From NCBI RefSeq assembly GCF_003265705.1, contig NW_020312785.1, positions 20,880,117 to 20,944,116 on the forward strand: a stretch of DNA of 64,000 nt, given 5' to 3'. This document shows positions 10,925-23,011 of this stretch, in pieces. Under the pieces are notes generated by a model. That model was given only the letters and a program-made list of their open reading frames with translations. It made no database searches and was not told where the DNA came from. A program made the position numbers and the translations under genes. This stretch comes from Callorhinus ursinus (Eukaryota; Chordata; Mammalia; Carnivora; Otariidae). Numbering within the stretch: position 1 is the stretch's first letter; the number at the start of each line of letters is the position of its first letter.

Positions 10925-11695
10925 TCTGTCTTGTGTTTTTCTTTGAAGATAAGACCTAACCCAACAACATTTTTCCGCCTAAATTTATATGTTGAACCTT
11001 CGGACTCAATGGCCTCCAAACTAATTAATGACACAAGCAGCTAATAACAATTTGTTGGTTTCTACCTAACCTTGTAAGAAGTCTCTACTAAAGCCAGTTT
11101 TCTGGGTGTTCCAGCAAACAGTAGCTCTTCTCTTTCTCTGCTGGCTCATCTGCTTTCTCCACTCCTGTCATGTAGGAAGTGTGCATTCATGTAATTGGAA
11201 AAAACTGGATTTCTGATGTCAAGGGTTAAAGTCTCCTGAATTTCACTGCCATGACATACAGCCACTATTTTATTTTTGATCAGTGGCATTTTGGCCACTG
11301 TTTATTTAGGATACTGAACATCACTCTCAGTACTAGGATTTCGTTTTTGTTTTTCTTGGGACTTTCTTTTTTGGCACATGTGAATTTTGTTTTTTTGTAA
11401 AATGAAATGACTTTCTCTTGGTCTCTGATGATGAGTTTAAAATTAAAGGAGCATCTGGTTGTGGGGTATAATCCAGGATTGTATTGTGACTGATGTATAC
11501 TAGTTACTTATATATTTGTTTTGGATCTTTACAAGGGAAAAACTAGAAGTAATGAGTTTTATATAATCAATTTAAATTTGTTACAGGTTTTCATGTTCAG
11601 GATAAACAATTTTTCAACCCGGGGTGAAAATACTTGCAACAACATGAGGTGATTGTATTTTACCTTAAGATAACTGTTGCAATGCCATTTGGGAT

Positions 11696-11735
11696 TTGTT
11701 TTGTTTTGTTTTGTTTTGTTTGTTTGTTTGTTTTG
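11696..11735 (+). repeat. (TTTTG)n / (TTTG)n microsatellite
   Basis: Repeats of ttttg passing into tttg. It could be the decayed poly(A)-type end of something on the reverse strand, but nothing identifiable is attached. The open frames across it are low-complexity. Confidence 0.85.
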
Positions 11736-11929
11736 GTGTGTTTGAAAACATTGCAATATTTAGTTAAAAGATGTAAACTTAGAGTTAGTTGTTATCTAAT
11801 CTGCCCTGGTTCAGTAAATAAATATTTCTTTTTAATAACAAACAAACAAAATTGGTTCTTGATGGATAGTCAGGGATCAGTCCATGCAAAGAGAGAGGTA
11901 TAGAAGAGAATGTAGCCTGGTAGACTTGC

Positions 11930-12060
11930 AGACTATGACTTAGGAAGGAAGAACAGAACGGATACAGGCGGGCCAGATTACATGAAGTTTTATGTATCAC
12001 AGAAAAGGATTTACTCTAAAAAGGAGCTATTTAAGATTCTCAGGTAAGAACAGGGCATGA
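11930..12060 (-). repeat. Possible L2-type relic
   Basis: Phrases such as 'gggccagattacatgaagttttatg' and 'aaggatttactctaaaaagg' resemble the reverse orientation of an ancient L2-associated sequence (gccagatcatgaagggccttgta; ttggactttattctaa). Weak. Confidence 0.35.
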
Positions 12061-14458
12061 GCATACTTGTGTCTTCAAAAAGACATATCTCTTATGCTTT
12101 ACTAAAGAGCTCGTCTCCAACCCTGGTGATGGGACCCTGGGCATACGAAGTAGGATAATAACAGACGTTAGGTAAGCAAGGTGAGCACCTCCTGGAAGAT
12201 GGAGAAATTCAGCACAGCGATGCATTGACACTTTGCCACAACAGCCTGGCAAGAGTGAAAGAAGAGTTTGTGTTGTATAGACGTGGCCTTCTAATGTGGC
12301 ATAATTCTTTTCATCCCTTCTGCTAAAACATGTTGAGACCCCCTTTCCAGCCCAATGAGAGCACGTCTAATGGAAGTGCTAAAGGCGGGCTCAGATGGAG
12401 TGAGGGGCAAAACAGAAGAAACAATTAAGGACTACTGTGAATCATCCACTTAACAATCTATGGGTTTTATTTTAAAGGACATAACAGACTTTCTTTCCGG
12501 CAATAGCAGGGAGGTGAGGGAAATGGCAGGATGAGTTGACCTACGTAGTAGAGGTAAATCTGGACAGTTCCTGCTCTTTGAGGGGCTACTAGTAGAATTG
12601 GTTTGCAGATCCGTGCCTGCCAAACATGCACATTCTAAATAAGTTAGGTCCATCCTCTCTAGGTCTGAATTGTATCACACCTCTGTCATTTGTTCTCCAG
12701 AATAAGGATATTTTTTATTTGTTCTGTTTTTGTTTGTTTCTTGTTGTTGTTTTTTAATAGAGATCATGATAAGGGGTCTTCAATGTTCTTTTTATTTTCT
12801 CTTTTTTCCTAGGAAAAAATCACTGACTCACAACTATATATATCTGCTTACATCCCTGTGTGGGGGAGGAGAAAGGGTTAGAAATCTCTCTAATTTTCTC
12901 ATTCAGAAAATTCGGGTTTTCATGGGAGCACAATTGAATATATAAATTGAATATGTAAGTTAGGCTGTGAATAAAAATAAAGTACTTATATTTATTAATC
13001 ATATATACTACGTAAGAAATTTAGATTTCTTAGACATTTTTAGAAATTCTCACACTTAGAAATTCTCACATTTCATGAAATAATTTAATCAAACTCTTCA
13101 CATACATTTTTTATATCAATGTCTTTCTACCACTTAAATCCCCTTTAGTGTTATTTAACAGGGTTTTCTAGGCCATACTTTTCATGTCTGTCTAAATTGT
13201 CTGAGTTGTAGAACTTCTGAAATCTGTATATAAGGTGTCACAGGGAATTCCTTTGTTTAAGGGTTTAATATCTTGACATGACACAGAATCAAAATGTACT
13301 AAAAGGACATATATCCAGAGTTCCCCGCCCTGGAGTCAAAGCTATCACCAATTTCTTCTTTATGTCACTGGAATTAAAATTTTCATTTAAGTAATCATTA
13401 AAGTTGTGTTTAATTGCAATTTTGATGTCACACCATTAAGAATAATCATTGTCTTTGATACATTAATCCCCCCCCTTTTTTTTGGTAGCTTGACTCAGAT
13501 GGTCTAAAACTGTCCTAGATTGGGGTAAAAGAGCCAGGACTTTATATACACACATTGACCAGTCTTTGGATATGATTTATCTCTGAGAACAGTCTGTGAA
13601 CTTGGATGAGATGTTTTTATTCAGCTGTGACTTTACTGCAAGATGTCAGCTGTCAGCACCCCTAGCTGCTGGGAGAATGGTGCTTTAGTCCTGAAGAAGG
13701 CATCTGGATGGCAGAGCACAGCCTTGGTAAACACAGCTGGAACATGGGGGTTGGATGGTAGTTAGGTCCTTAGTTGACCATCTGTCCACACAAGCTGCTG
13801 CTGGTCTCTCCTTTGTCCATCCCCACATGGCTCATTGAGGCCCACAAGCCCAATATTGCTTCTTTCTCATATTTGGAGTGCAAAAATCCTCTCATGAGTC
13901 TGCCGATGGCCCTTTCTGCCTAAACACCATTGTAGCTTTTGTCTTCCCACGCCCCCCTCCTCCCGGAGACCTTTACATCTCGTGGGATATTTCTAGGAAA
14001 TTGCTTCTAGGTCTCCTCTACTGACCAAGGGACCTTCTGTTTCCCTCTCCTCTCAACCACAGAGAAGGAATGAGGAGGTGTGGAGAGTGGATTTTTTTCC
14101 TAACCTGGGGAAAATCTGTCTCCTTTCACATTTATACAGTGTTTCTCATTCACCAAAATACTGCACCAGTTCCATGATTCTTTTAAATTCTCCCTAAGGT
14201 CTAAGTTTTTAGAAGTTAAAAGTCAGAAAGGATTGTAGGTTACTATTCCTTTCCATAAAATGCTTTCTTTCCATTCCTCTAAATCAGTGAACCCAGAATC
14301 ACTTTGCTCCTAGAACTGGGCAAGAAGACCTAAAAAAGTACTGCAAGAAAAACAAAAACCAAAAACCAACAACCCAAAATTAACATCAGAAAAACACCAC
14401 AGTCACTATATTTGTACTATAGGGTGGTAATGAAATGAAAAGAAGGGAACAGTTTCAA
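12061..14458. other. Unique-looking spacer
   Basis: No gene or confident repeat. There is a short tandem duplication of agaaattctcaca (13043-13069) and a C7T9 homopolymer junction near 13470. The short frames here (60-71 codons) have no domain. Confidence 0.35.
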
Positions 14459-14474
14459 GAAATAAGAAGGAGAG

Positions 14475-14670
14475 GGGCACCTGGGTGGCTCAGTTGGTTA
14501 AGCGACTGCCTTCGGCTCAGGTCATGATCCTGGAGTCCTGGGATCGAGTCCCGCATCGGGCTCCCTGCTCAGCAGGGAGTCTGCTTCTCCCTCTGACCCT
14601 CTTCCCTCTCGCGCTATCTCTCATTCTCTCTCTCTCAAATAAATAAATAAAATCTTTAAAAAAAAAAAAA
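14475..14670 (+). mobile_element. Can-SINE, complete
   Basis: Starts gggcacctgggtggctcag and ends AAATAAATAAATAAAATCTTT plus A14. A perfect 16-bp TSD gaaataagaaggagag lies at 14459-14474 and 14671-14686. Young-looking copy. Confidence 0.97.
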
Positions 14671-14944
14671 GAAATAAGAAGGAGAGAAAATCCACAGGAC
14701 ATTGTAAATCTTCATCACATTGCGTTCAGATTGTTTGTGGTATAGTTTCTCCCTTACAACTCAGTTCCTTAAAAGTAGGGATTAAGTATTTTCATTAATA
14801 TATCTCCAATATCTAGGGGGTACTTATCATGTAATAATATCCTGTGTGTCTTATTCAAATTTCAAGTGACTCCAAAGTTACCTGTTTCTAGCCTATTTCC
14901 CTGGTTCTCTAAAGAAAAACTAAGTACTCTCTCTTCTATTCTTC

Positions 14945-15105
14945 CACATATAGTATATACACCTGTATTATAGCATTCATGAGTTTTCTTTGTGATCGTT
15001 TATTTACATCACCTATCTCCTGCATTAGACCAAGACCTCTTCAGAGCCAGAAGATATGAACTATTCATCTTTCTTTAAGTGATGTTTACTGATTAACTGA
15101 TTCTT
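14945..15105 (+). repeat. L2 3' end relic
   Basis: Follows the L2 pattern: 'cgtttatttacatcacctatctcctgcattagaccaagacctcttcagagcc', then 'gaactattcatctttc' and a final 'atgtttactgattaactga'. Confidence 0.55.
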
Positions 15106-15822
15106 AAATCCAGGGGTGACATTCATAGTTACAGTAACATAGATGAGTTATTAAATTCATGATATGTGCCATTGACACCTCAGTCTGTAGCAAAATTTAA
15201 CTAATTTTTTAAAAGCAGAGAAGTGGGTCATATATATTGGAAATGTATATATTAAGTTAGTTAAATCATGAGATGGGTTTAAATTTCAGCTCCCTGGAAC
15301 ACCTTACCTAATCAGAACAATTCATTATCTTAAAATTGCCATATAAACAAGATTTTTTTAAAAGAAATCCCAAATGACATTGAGGTTTTATCCTTCTAAT
15401 GTTATTATGAATTGGATTTTAGAGGGTATAAGGTCGTTTTACCAGTAAAACATACAACACATTGTCACAAGAGGGCAGCCTTTTAACATGAATTGTTCCT
15501 CAACCTGTATGCATTCCTTGAAATTTTAAGACAGTTACTTAAAGCCACACAAGTAAATAATAAAACAATACAAAACATTCAAGCAGAGACTTTGCTAAAT
15601 TTATGCATGTTGGCTTTTTTCTTCCTTACTGCTGACAAAAAATATTTCAAATCTATAAAGAAAACAAGGTCTGAATCGTCTCATGTAGAAAGATGGCTTT
15701 ACACAGATTATACCTTTCATACATCAAGTCGGTGGTAGGTCAATGGCTGAATTGAGTGCACCGAAGTTTTGTACGACCAAATGTGTCTAACTGAGCAAAG
15801 GCAAGCTGGAGGCATCCATATA
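15106..15822. other. No recognisable gene
   Basis: AT-rich. The forward frame at 15493-15738 (81 codons) shows no domain. It holds the CTCF-like motif listed at 15465-15479. Confidence 0.35.
15465..15479 (+). promoter_or_regulatory. CTCF-like core motif
   Basis: tcacaagagggcagc matches most of the CTCF core (CCASYAGRKGGCRSY), failing at position 1 and position 5. This is a motif match only; whether it is bound is unknown. Confidence 0.25.
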
Positions 15823-16014
15823 TGCTGGTATATGTGAAATTATATAAGAGTAATTAGACAAAATGAAGCAGATGCCTTTCTGTAACACCTTTGGGCTTTT
15901 ATCATAAATCCTGTACAACTGGTTATTAATGGCTTCAGTGTATGAATTGTGAAATACAAATGAAAGCACTATACAGTAACAATAGCATATAATTTAAATT
16001 ATATAAGCCTTTCA
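15823..16014 (+). repeat. Direct duplication, copy 1 (192 bp)
   Basis: About 95% identical to 21332-21524 in the same orientation; I count nine substitutions and one single-base indel by eye. It starts near tgctggtatatgtgaaat and ends near ttatataagcctttca. It is AT-rich, carries no tail or TIR, and resembles no repeat family I know. Homology ends sharply at the right after 'cctttca' and less sharply at the left. Confidence 0.92.
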
Positions 16015-18529
16015 TTAGCCATGGGCAAATTAATATCATTGGATTGCTTGTTTTTAATGTTTAAACTTTTAAATGTCCAAAGATACAATGCTATTAGATA
16101 TACTGATAAAGACTAAATTGCAAGATGTCTTGCTGGGGTTGGTCTGTAACACAGCTGAATAGAGTTACTTCTCCCAAAGTCATGAGACATTTCCAGGAGT
16201 AGCACATGGTGTTATAACCACCTGATCCCACCTTGCCCCCACCTTGCTCCAATTTGGATTTCTTTTCTTACTGAATTGGAAATTCTTCCAGCCAACTGTG
16301 GCTTCACAAGCCCTCCAGGTGATTCTAATTGAGGACTATTAGCAGCTACTGGAAGAGAGTAACAAAGGACCAATCTCCCTGTATGGTTTAAAGACTGCAT
16401 CTAGTTTTTCAGGCTTAATACCTCTCTCTTATCCGCAGGCTGGCCCTTTAGCTGCCCTCCCCTCCCCCTTTCCTGCTCCTGACACACCAATATCCAAAGG
16501 CTATACTTGCCTCCCTCTCTCTAGGACCAATCCTGACCTATGGCAGAAAGGATTGAAAGACCTCGTTTTTTGAAGTTGCATTTGGGCATCACCTCTGACA
16601 GTTATAATAATGAGACAGAGGAGTCTTTCTGTGACCTCGTCCTGGACACTGCTGTCAAAAAATAGTGAGGCGCTTAATCAAACTAAAGTATGTCATGCAG
16701 TGGGTGGAGTGACAGGGAGCTTCATAATGATCCTGTGGACCTGAGATAAGAAATGTGTGTTCTACAGACCTGGCAGATCTGAAGAGGATTTGTGGTTGTG
16801 CTTGGGACAAAGTGGGCACAGCAGTGATCTTCAGGGACTAATGACTGAGATCGAAGGAGTGAGTCTATCTCGGTGGTTAACATTTGGTGCTACTTCCAGC
16901 CCAATATGAAATCTTAACAACTAGGAAACTCTCATCTGGTCCCTGAAATCTAGATGCAGTTCTGGGAAGAGGATGGAGGAGAATCTGAATTGGTAATTAA
17001 ATTTTGCCACCTAGTGGCTATGTATATGCCATGTACATGGGACTAGCCACTGTCATCCATTTGGTGGCAATTTACAGCAAATCTCAACCTTGTACTAGGA
17101 GGGACTAACTTTCTTAGTAAAAAGTAATCCTTTCCTTTATACATTTATAAAATGATGGAAACATCACACACCTGCCAAGCCATATGCAAACATGGAGCAC
17201 ACTATGGTCTTTACCCCTTAAGATTAATAACATGTACACAGCTGATCTTCATATGAGATGGAGTGGAATTTGTTTAAATTAGTGAGATTTTAAAAATCTT
17301 TATTTTACATACTGATAACAAAAATCATAGTAACTCATCAATTTTCAATCTAAAATATAAATTTTTAATGCATTTTTGAATTTCATTAAACTTATTTTAT
17401 ATCAAGGGAGAAGCTCATTAAATTTTTTGGAAGAGTTAAAGCAAAAGTTTAAAATACAAATTACTAGGAAGGTTGGATAGAATATCAGCAAAATATGTAA
17501 AGTTGTATTGAAAACATTTCATCTTACATAATAAGGCACTGAATCTAATCACTAGGCCATTTTGGTCTCAAGCTAGAAAAAAATCTGATTAAAGCTGAAG
17601 AGAATTACGAATGACAATATTTAAAAAACTTTATATGTGCATATATATACATATAAAATGTATGATATGAACTTGGTTAACTTTTCACATTATCTCTATG
17701 ATTTAAAGCCTTATGCCCCATTAATCAGTATTTTATGCATTGAATGTAATTAGATAAATTTATCCATTTGTGGCTGAAGGATTTTAGATGAGCAAACTCC
17801 AAAAGAAATATTTGTAAATTAAATATTTTGGAAAGGCACTGATAATACATTTTTAACACCAAAAGATTATTAACCTAAAAATTAAACCATTTCTACACAA
17901 CGTGGTATAGTCATTTCCTGTGTATTAGTCAGGTTGGGGCCTAAATGTAAAAGCAGTAGGGAATTCCATGGAATGGTGTAGCTCCACCGTTGAGACTTGA
18001 AATTTCTTTTTGATTCTAGACTGATGTACTTCTCTTTCTCTCTTTAAATGAACAGCAAATTTACTTAGGTAATTTTCAGCTAAATTTCTGGGTCTCGAAT
18101 ATAACTAAAAACATAATCTTTTATCAATAAGTATTGGTTAAATAAATGGATATATTGTACTCTCTAAGTAACTAAGTGGTCAAGTTTATAGTTAAAACTT
18201 GCTTTTATACAGAGAGGAAGAGTAGAGAAATTGAATGAGGTGGATGTAGTTGAACAAGACAGAGGTTTTTAAGTCTGTAAATCGTCACGGTGGAAACATT
18301 GGGGACTTTAAAACAAGAAAGTTAGAAGTCTGAGTATTATCCATTAAGATACGGATTCAGTTCTTATGGATATTTTAAATTTTTCAAGAAAATCTGTGGT
18401 TTTTAAGTAATGGAAAAAGCAAATGATGTGACAATAAACATTCCAGTTAATTTAGAGAATTTAATTAAATTTTGTGTTTAGAAAGTATACAATTTAACCA
18501 ATACTTTTTCCTCTCTATTCTTCCTTTTG
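16015..18529. other. Long unique AT-rich stretch
   Basis: No gene found. A possible MER5-like remnant lies at about 16255-16350 ('ccctccaggtgattctaatt'). The reverse frame at 16212-16400 has no recognisable domain. A CTCF-like motif lies at 17003-17017. Confidence 0.3.
17003..17017 (-). promoter_or_regulatory. CTCF-like core motif, reverse strand
   Basis: The reverse strand reads CCACTAGGTGGCAAA, matching 13 of 15 positions of CCASYAGRKGGCRSY. It faces the motif at 15465-15479. Sequence match only. Confidence 0.35.
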
Positions 18530-19350
18530 AAAAAAAAATTCTTAATCTCTCTTCAAGTTTACTGATATTTTCTTCTACCATGTCCAGTAAGCCTACCTAG
18601 TAGATTTTTCATATTCGATACTGTATTCATCAGTTCTAGCATTTCTATTTCCTTTTTTCTATAGTTTATATTTCTCCCTGGAAAGTCCCCATGTATTCAT
18701 ATGCATGACCATCTATTTCTTTCATTCTTGAACATACTTATACTAGCGAATTTAAAGTCCTTGTCTCCTAATGCCCAAATGTAGGCCATCTCAGTGCATC
18801 TGTCCATGGTCTACTTTTTTCCCATGTATTATATTTTCCTATGACTTTTTACATCTAGCTATTTTTAATTATAAAATGGATTTGGGGCCAATCCATTGTA
18901 GAGACTCTGGGTTCTGATATTTTTCTTTGAGGAGTGACTCTTTTCTAGTATTACTTATCTATCTGTGACTCAAACACCAAACCTTCAAACCTTTCTAGTG
19001 TGCAGCAGTTGAAATCATTGCTCTGTTCTAGTCAGTCCCTCAGCTATTGCTTTCTGCTGGGGTCTATGGAGTCTCTTCTATGCATGTGCAATTTAGGGGT
19101 CATCCATAATTTCTATGGATTTTTATGAATATTTCAGATCTTCCCTATCTGGGACATTCTCTTCTATGACTTTCATTTGAATGGGATTCTCTCCCACTCC
19201 ACTTAACTTCCCAGCTTGTCTGTTTTGTTAGCTTGGAACTCTGTACCCTTACTCCTCATGCTAGAATAAAATTGTTGCTCAGTTTGTAGCCAACTAGTTC
19301 TTCAAGACTGCCATGTCATCAGCTATAAAACCATGATAGTGCGCACTTAA
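18530..19350. repeat. Ancient L1M relic
   Basis: Contains 'ctcttcaagtttactgatattttcttctacc', 'actgtattcatcagttctagcatttctatttcc', 'aaagtccttgtctcctaatgcccaa' and 'gagactctgggttctgat', phrases typical of mammal-wide L1M elements. Strand not assigned. Frames fully decayed. Confidence 0.6.
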
Positions 19351-19761
19351 CCAGAGCAGTTATCTGCCTTTGATGATCAAATACTCGGTCATTGGATGAA
19401 TACTTTGACATTTCTGCCTACTTTCGGGTTTTTTTTTTCCTCCATAACATCAAATGTGTGTGTGTTTTTAAATGTTTTGATAGAGTTTATAATTTTTTCT
19501 TCTGCATTTGGGTTAGTCACATATGAGCTCCTATGCACATCATTGTAAAGTAAACATTTTGTCTATCATCTTTTGGAAAACCTCCCTATATTTAAGGAAA
19601 TTTCCAAGCTGTGAATTCCTCTGTAAAGTGAAACAAGGCTCAAATCCCCTATTTCCCTTGTAGGCAGATGTGCCCTTGAAACTTAGGCTCAGCTAATCAG
19701 CCATACTCACACATTGGAAAGTAAGAAGTGATAAGAGGCACTGTTTATAGATATCATCTTA

Positions 19762-19954
19762 TTTTATTTATTTATTTATTTTTAAAGATTTTATTTATTT
19801 ATTCATGGAAGACAGAGAGAGAGAGAGAGAGAGGCAGAGGGAGAAGCAGTTTCCCAAGGAGCAGGGAGCCCAATGCGGGACTCGATCCCAGGACCCTGGG
19901 ATCATGACCTGAGCTGAAGGCAGACGCTCAACCCTCTGAGCCACCCAGGCGCCC
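19762..19954 (-). mobile_element. Can-SINE, reverse, complete
   Basis: Left end is a TTTA-rich tail then aaagattttatttatttatt, a (GA)n tract, and 'gatcatgacctgagctgaaggcagacgctcaaccctctgagccacccaggcgccc'. TSD tatagatatcatctta (19746-19761) against tatagatatcatttta (19955-19970), one mismatch. Confidence 0.96.
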
Positions 19955-19970
19955 TATAGATATCATTTTA

Positions 19971-21331
19971 ATTGATGCAGGCAAGAAAACAACAACCAAC
20001 TTTTACCGGAGAATTCTGTCCTCAGTGATTGTTTTTCTGTGGATAAGTGGTTAACTTTATGGTATAGAAATAGAATTGGTGTGGTGGTAATGCTTGATTC
20101 TGATGATATTCTGGTTTTGTCCTTTTTTTTTTTTTAATGTTGATTCATCCTTTTTTTTCTGGCCCTGTTATCTCTACAGTATACAATCTCTCCTATACAG
20201 TTTGATTCTGGCTTTTTGTTTCCCAGCATAGACCAGACTTTGATGGACAACATTCTCACTTTTGAATGAAAGAAAGGGTTTTGGTTGACATTAGACAGAA
20301 ATAACAACAAAGAGGAAAATTAGGAAATCTGTCATCTTAATAACATTATATTGATGAAATATTGACAATGCAACAATCCTCTTCTAAAAAATAGCAAGTT
20401 TCTACTGTTTCTCATTATCTTCAAAACAATATCATTAAATACGTCTTCTACTACATGAAGGGTTTCCAGAAATATGCAATACTTAATAGCATCCAGATCA
20501 TTAGGGGGGAAATGACTAGAAGAATCAAAGAGGTAAGCACTTGGAGGTAATCTAGATGGAACACAGTGTGTGCATGGAGCCTTAATACTTTTTATCATGG
20601 CATTTATAAAATAAAAGTTAGGCTTCTGTGAACCTGCTAATTAATATGACTGTCATAGACATTTCATTAACCTAAACAGTTTAGGTTTCCTGTAGATAGA
20701 CCACATGCATTCTCATCTTTAACCTTTCCATAATGTTTCCTAATTACAGATTTCATTGATTCTTAATAGCAGTGGGACAATAGTGGTTTATAAAGTTATG
20801 TTCTAATTTTTTATACCTTTTTTTACACTGATATGTAAAGTACGATTTTTGCCTTTCATTTCCCCTCTAGAGTTAATTATGTGTTCTAGGTAAACAAAAA
20901 TTCCTGATCATGCTACCACTGGCTTAAACTTTACAATGAAACTCATTATTTCCATTTATTCCTAGCCTGCATTATGGTGATATGTGGCTAATTAGTTGTC
21001 AAAATGTTTTTTGAGAGAGAGGTTAAAGAGTTCTTCAAATAAATGTCAACATTAATTTATTTATCTGCATTTTTAAAAAGTTTTCTTTTTTAACCTCAAA
21101 GGATACTAATGAAGTTAGGATATGAGTTCTCTCTGGTTAATAAAATTGCAAAAGTTAAAATGGATTATTTCAACTTTTTCCAAAACAGTGAAAAATGTTT
21201 AATTTTTAAAGGTTGTCTTATGTCTGTTTTATTCAAAGGGGTCAGCTCCTTCATTTAGCTGTTTTCAGAATTTGAGCAACCTTTCTTTCTTCTGTTTGAT
21301 ATAGTTACTGACCAGTCCAGGCCTCCAGGTT
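19971..21331. other. Unique AT-rich stretch
   Basis: No gene. The reverse frame at 20332-20598 (88 codons) has no recognised domain, but its centre weakly resembles the reverse frame at 21576-21797 (a shared YCIFLETL / HYIFLETL string), see findings. Confidence 0.3.
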
Positions 21332-21524
21332 TGCTGGTACATATGAAATCATATAAGAGTAATTAAACAAAATGAAGTAGATGCCTTTCTGTAACAACCT
21401 TTGGGCTTATATCATAAATCCTGTACAACTGGTTATTAATTGCTTCAATTTATGAATTGTGAAATACAAATGAAAGCACTATACAGTAACAATAGCATAT
21501 AATTTAAATTATATAAGCCTTTCA
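21332..21524 (+). repeat. Direct duplication, copy 2 (193 bp)
   Basis: Second copy of the 15823-16014 block, same orientation, starting 5.5 kb downstream. It starts ttgctggtacatatgaaatc and ends ttatataagcctttca. The flanks on the right (ctttcaggaaaa) differ from copy 1 (ttagccatggg). Confidence 0.92.
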
Positions 21525-22242
21525 CTTTCAGGAAAATTCTTCCAAAAGTGCATATAAACAAACAGTATATAAAACCTATAAAGAGTTGCCTATGGATGAA
21601 TAGGCAAAGACAACTGTGAATAAAACAATGTTTGATAGAGATGCTTTTTTTCTATATGTAGTATCTTTACGTTGAAGTGTTTCCAGAAATATATAATGCT
21701 GCAGGTCACTGATCATGAGGAACAGGCAAGAGGCAAAGGATAGAGTGAAGGTGAAAATGAGGAACAAATAGAAAGTGGAATTGTTTTTATAAGACAATGA
21801 TCAGATGGGAGGTAATTTCAAAACTTGACTTTACCAGGTAGTATTTTCTAAACGTACCATGTGATTTGATCACCTGTGTATGTATATTATGCCATAAAAC
21901 AAGCCATAAAGGCTATGTATTATAATCTCAAAAATGGTTGACAGTGGATCAATTATTTATACTTATGTCAAAAGCAGTAATCTTGATTTTTAAGGGGCGT
22001 AATGACCTCCTGAAACTATCCCCCAGTGGATTTTCTAGGGTGTCTCGCTGGCAAAACTCAGCCCCAAATAGCTACCTTCATCAAAGTGTATAGAACATTT
22101 AGTTTCGTTTTCAGCAAGTTTCAGCAAGTTGATGTCCTTACAAGTTTATAAGATGAATACCTATCAGAATAAAATATTAAATGGTACAATTAATTGGATC
22201 CTACAAGTGAAAAGCTAGGCCACTATAGTTCTTCCTTCTTAA

Positions 22243-22301
22243 TAATTGATTTTTAGAAATCTTTTTATTTATGTCCATATAGGTGGAGCAACACTCTTAA
22301 G
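22243..22301 (+). repeat. Short direct repeat, copy 1
   Basis: A 58-59-bp unit beginning taattgatttttagaaatct and ending gcaacactcttaag. It recurs at 23012-23069 with about four differences. No known family. Confidence 0.9.
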
Positions 22302-22525
22302 ACTTTCTTGTGAGACCCATAGCCACCAATATATCTGCAATTTATAACAAATTAGCCCACCTGCAGGGGGCTGGTTAAATTTAACTGGAAGTAATTTCCT
22401 AATTGGCATATCCTGGAATCAAAAAAAAAATCTAATAGCATTTGTAAGAGGGGAATAAGCAGAAAATTGATACCTATATAAACTCTATTGTGTTAGGCAT
22501 AGAAGAATAAAAATAGATTTTCTTT

Positions 22526-22727
22526 TCTTTTTTTTTTAAGATTTTATTTATTTTTCTGACAGAGAGAGAGAGACAGCAAGAGAGGGAACACAAGCAGGGG
22601 AAGTGGGTGAGGGAGAAGCAGGCTTCCTGCCTAGCAGGGAGCCCGATGCTGGGGCTCAATCCCAGGACCCTGGGATCATGACCTGAGCCAAAGGCAGACT
22701 CTTAACGACTGAGCCACCCAGGCGCCC
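22526..22727 (-). mobile_element. Can-SINE, reverse
   Basis: T tail, aagattttatttatttttctgacag, GA-rich stretch, 'gaacacaagcaggggaagtgggtgaggg', then 'gatcatgacctgagccaaaggcagactcttaacgactgagccacccaggcgccc'. The subtype matches the 1486 and 37892 copies. No clear TSD. It lies between the two 58-bp repeats. Confidence 0.95.
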
Positions 22728-23011
22728 GCCTTTTTATCTATGGATTCTCTCTTTTCAATGTTCTCCAGATGGCTGTAGGTAGGGCTGCTCTTGGTGTGGG
22801 TGGAAAATGATGTCATACATATGCAAGACTTAACTGACCAGTGTCTATACCACTTCACTGAGTTCTATTTTTTGTTGTTCAGGATGGCAGTGGGAACATA
22901 ATAAAAAGTGGTAGTTGGGAAATTAATGTAAGAGGCTTCTGGAACAACAGAGTGAATGATAAAATCGAATGTGAACAAACAGATTTCAAGAAAGCTGTTC
23001 GGAACATTAAC

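Larger units (their letters stand above)
9383..11560 (+). pseudogene. TMED2: Processed pseudogene of TMED2 (p24 family)
   Basis: TMED2 is a single-pass p24 cargo receptor of COPI/COPII vesicles. The copy is intronless and covers the signal peptide ([18 protein letters not shown] at 9386-9439), the GOLD domain ([32 protein letters not shown]), the coiled-coil stem ([16 protein letters not shown]) and the membrane segment with its C-tail ([23 protein letters not shown]). The start codon is missing. Frameshifts occur near 9462, 9540 and 9645, a TAG at 9648-9650, and a one-base loss near 9958 puts the legacy stop (taa, 9981-9983) out of frame. The 3' UTR probably runs to about 11.5 kb, cut by Can-SINEs at 9997-10197 and 10741-10924. 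It sits directly against the L1 at 9380. Non-functional. Confidence 0.93.
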
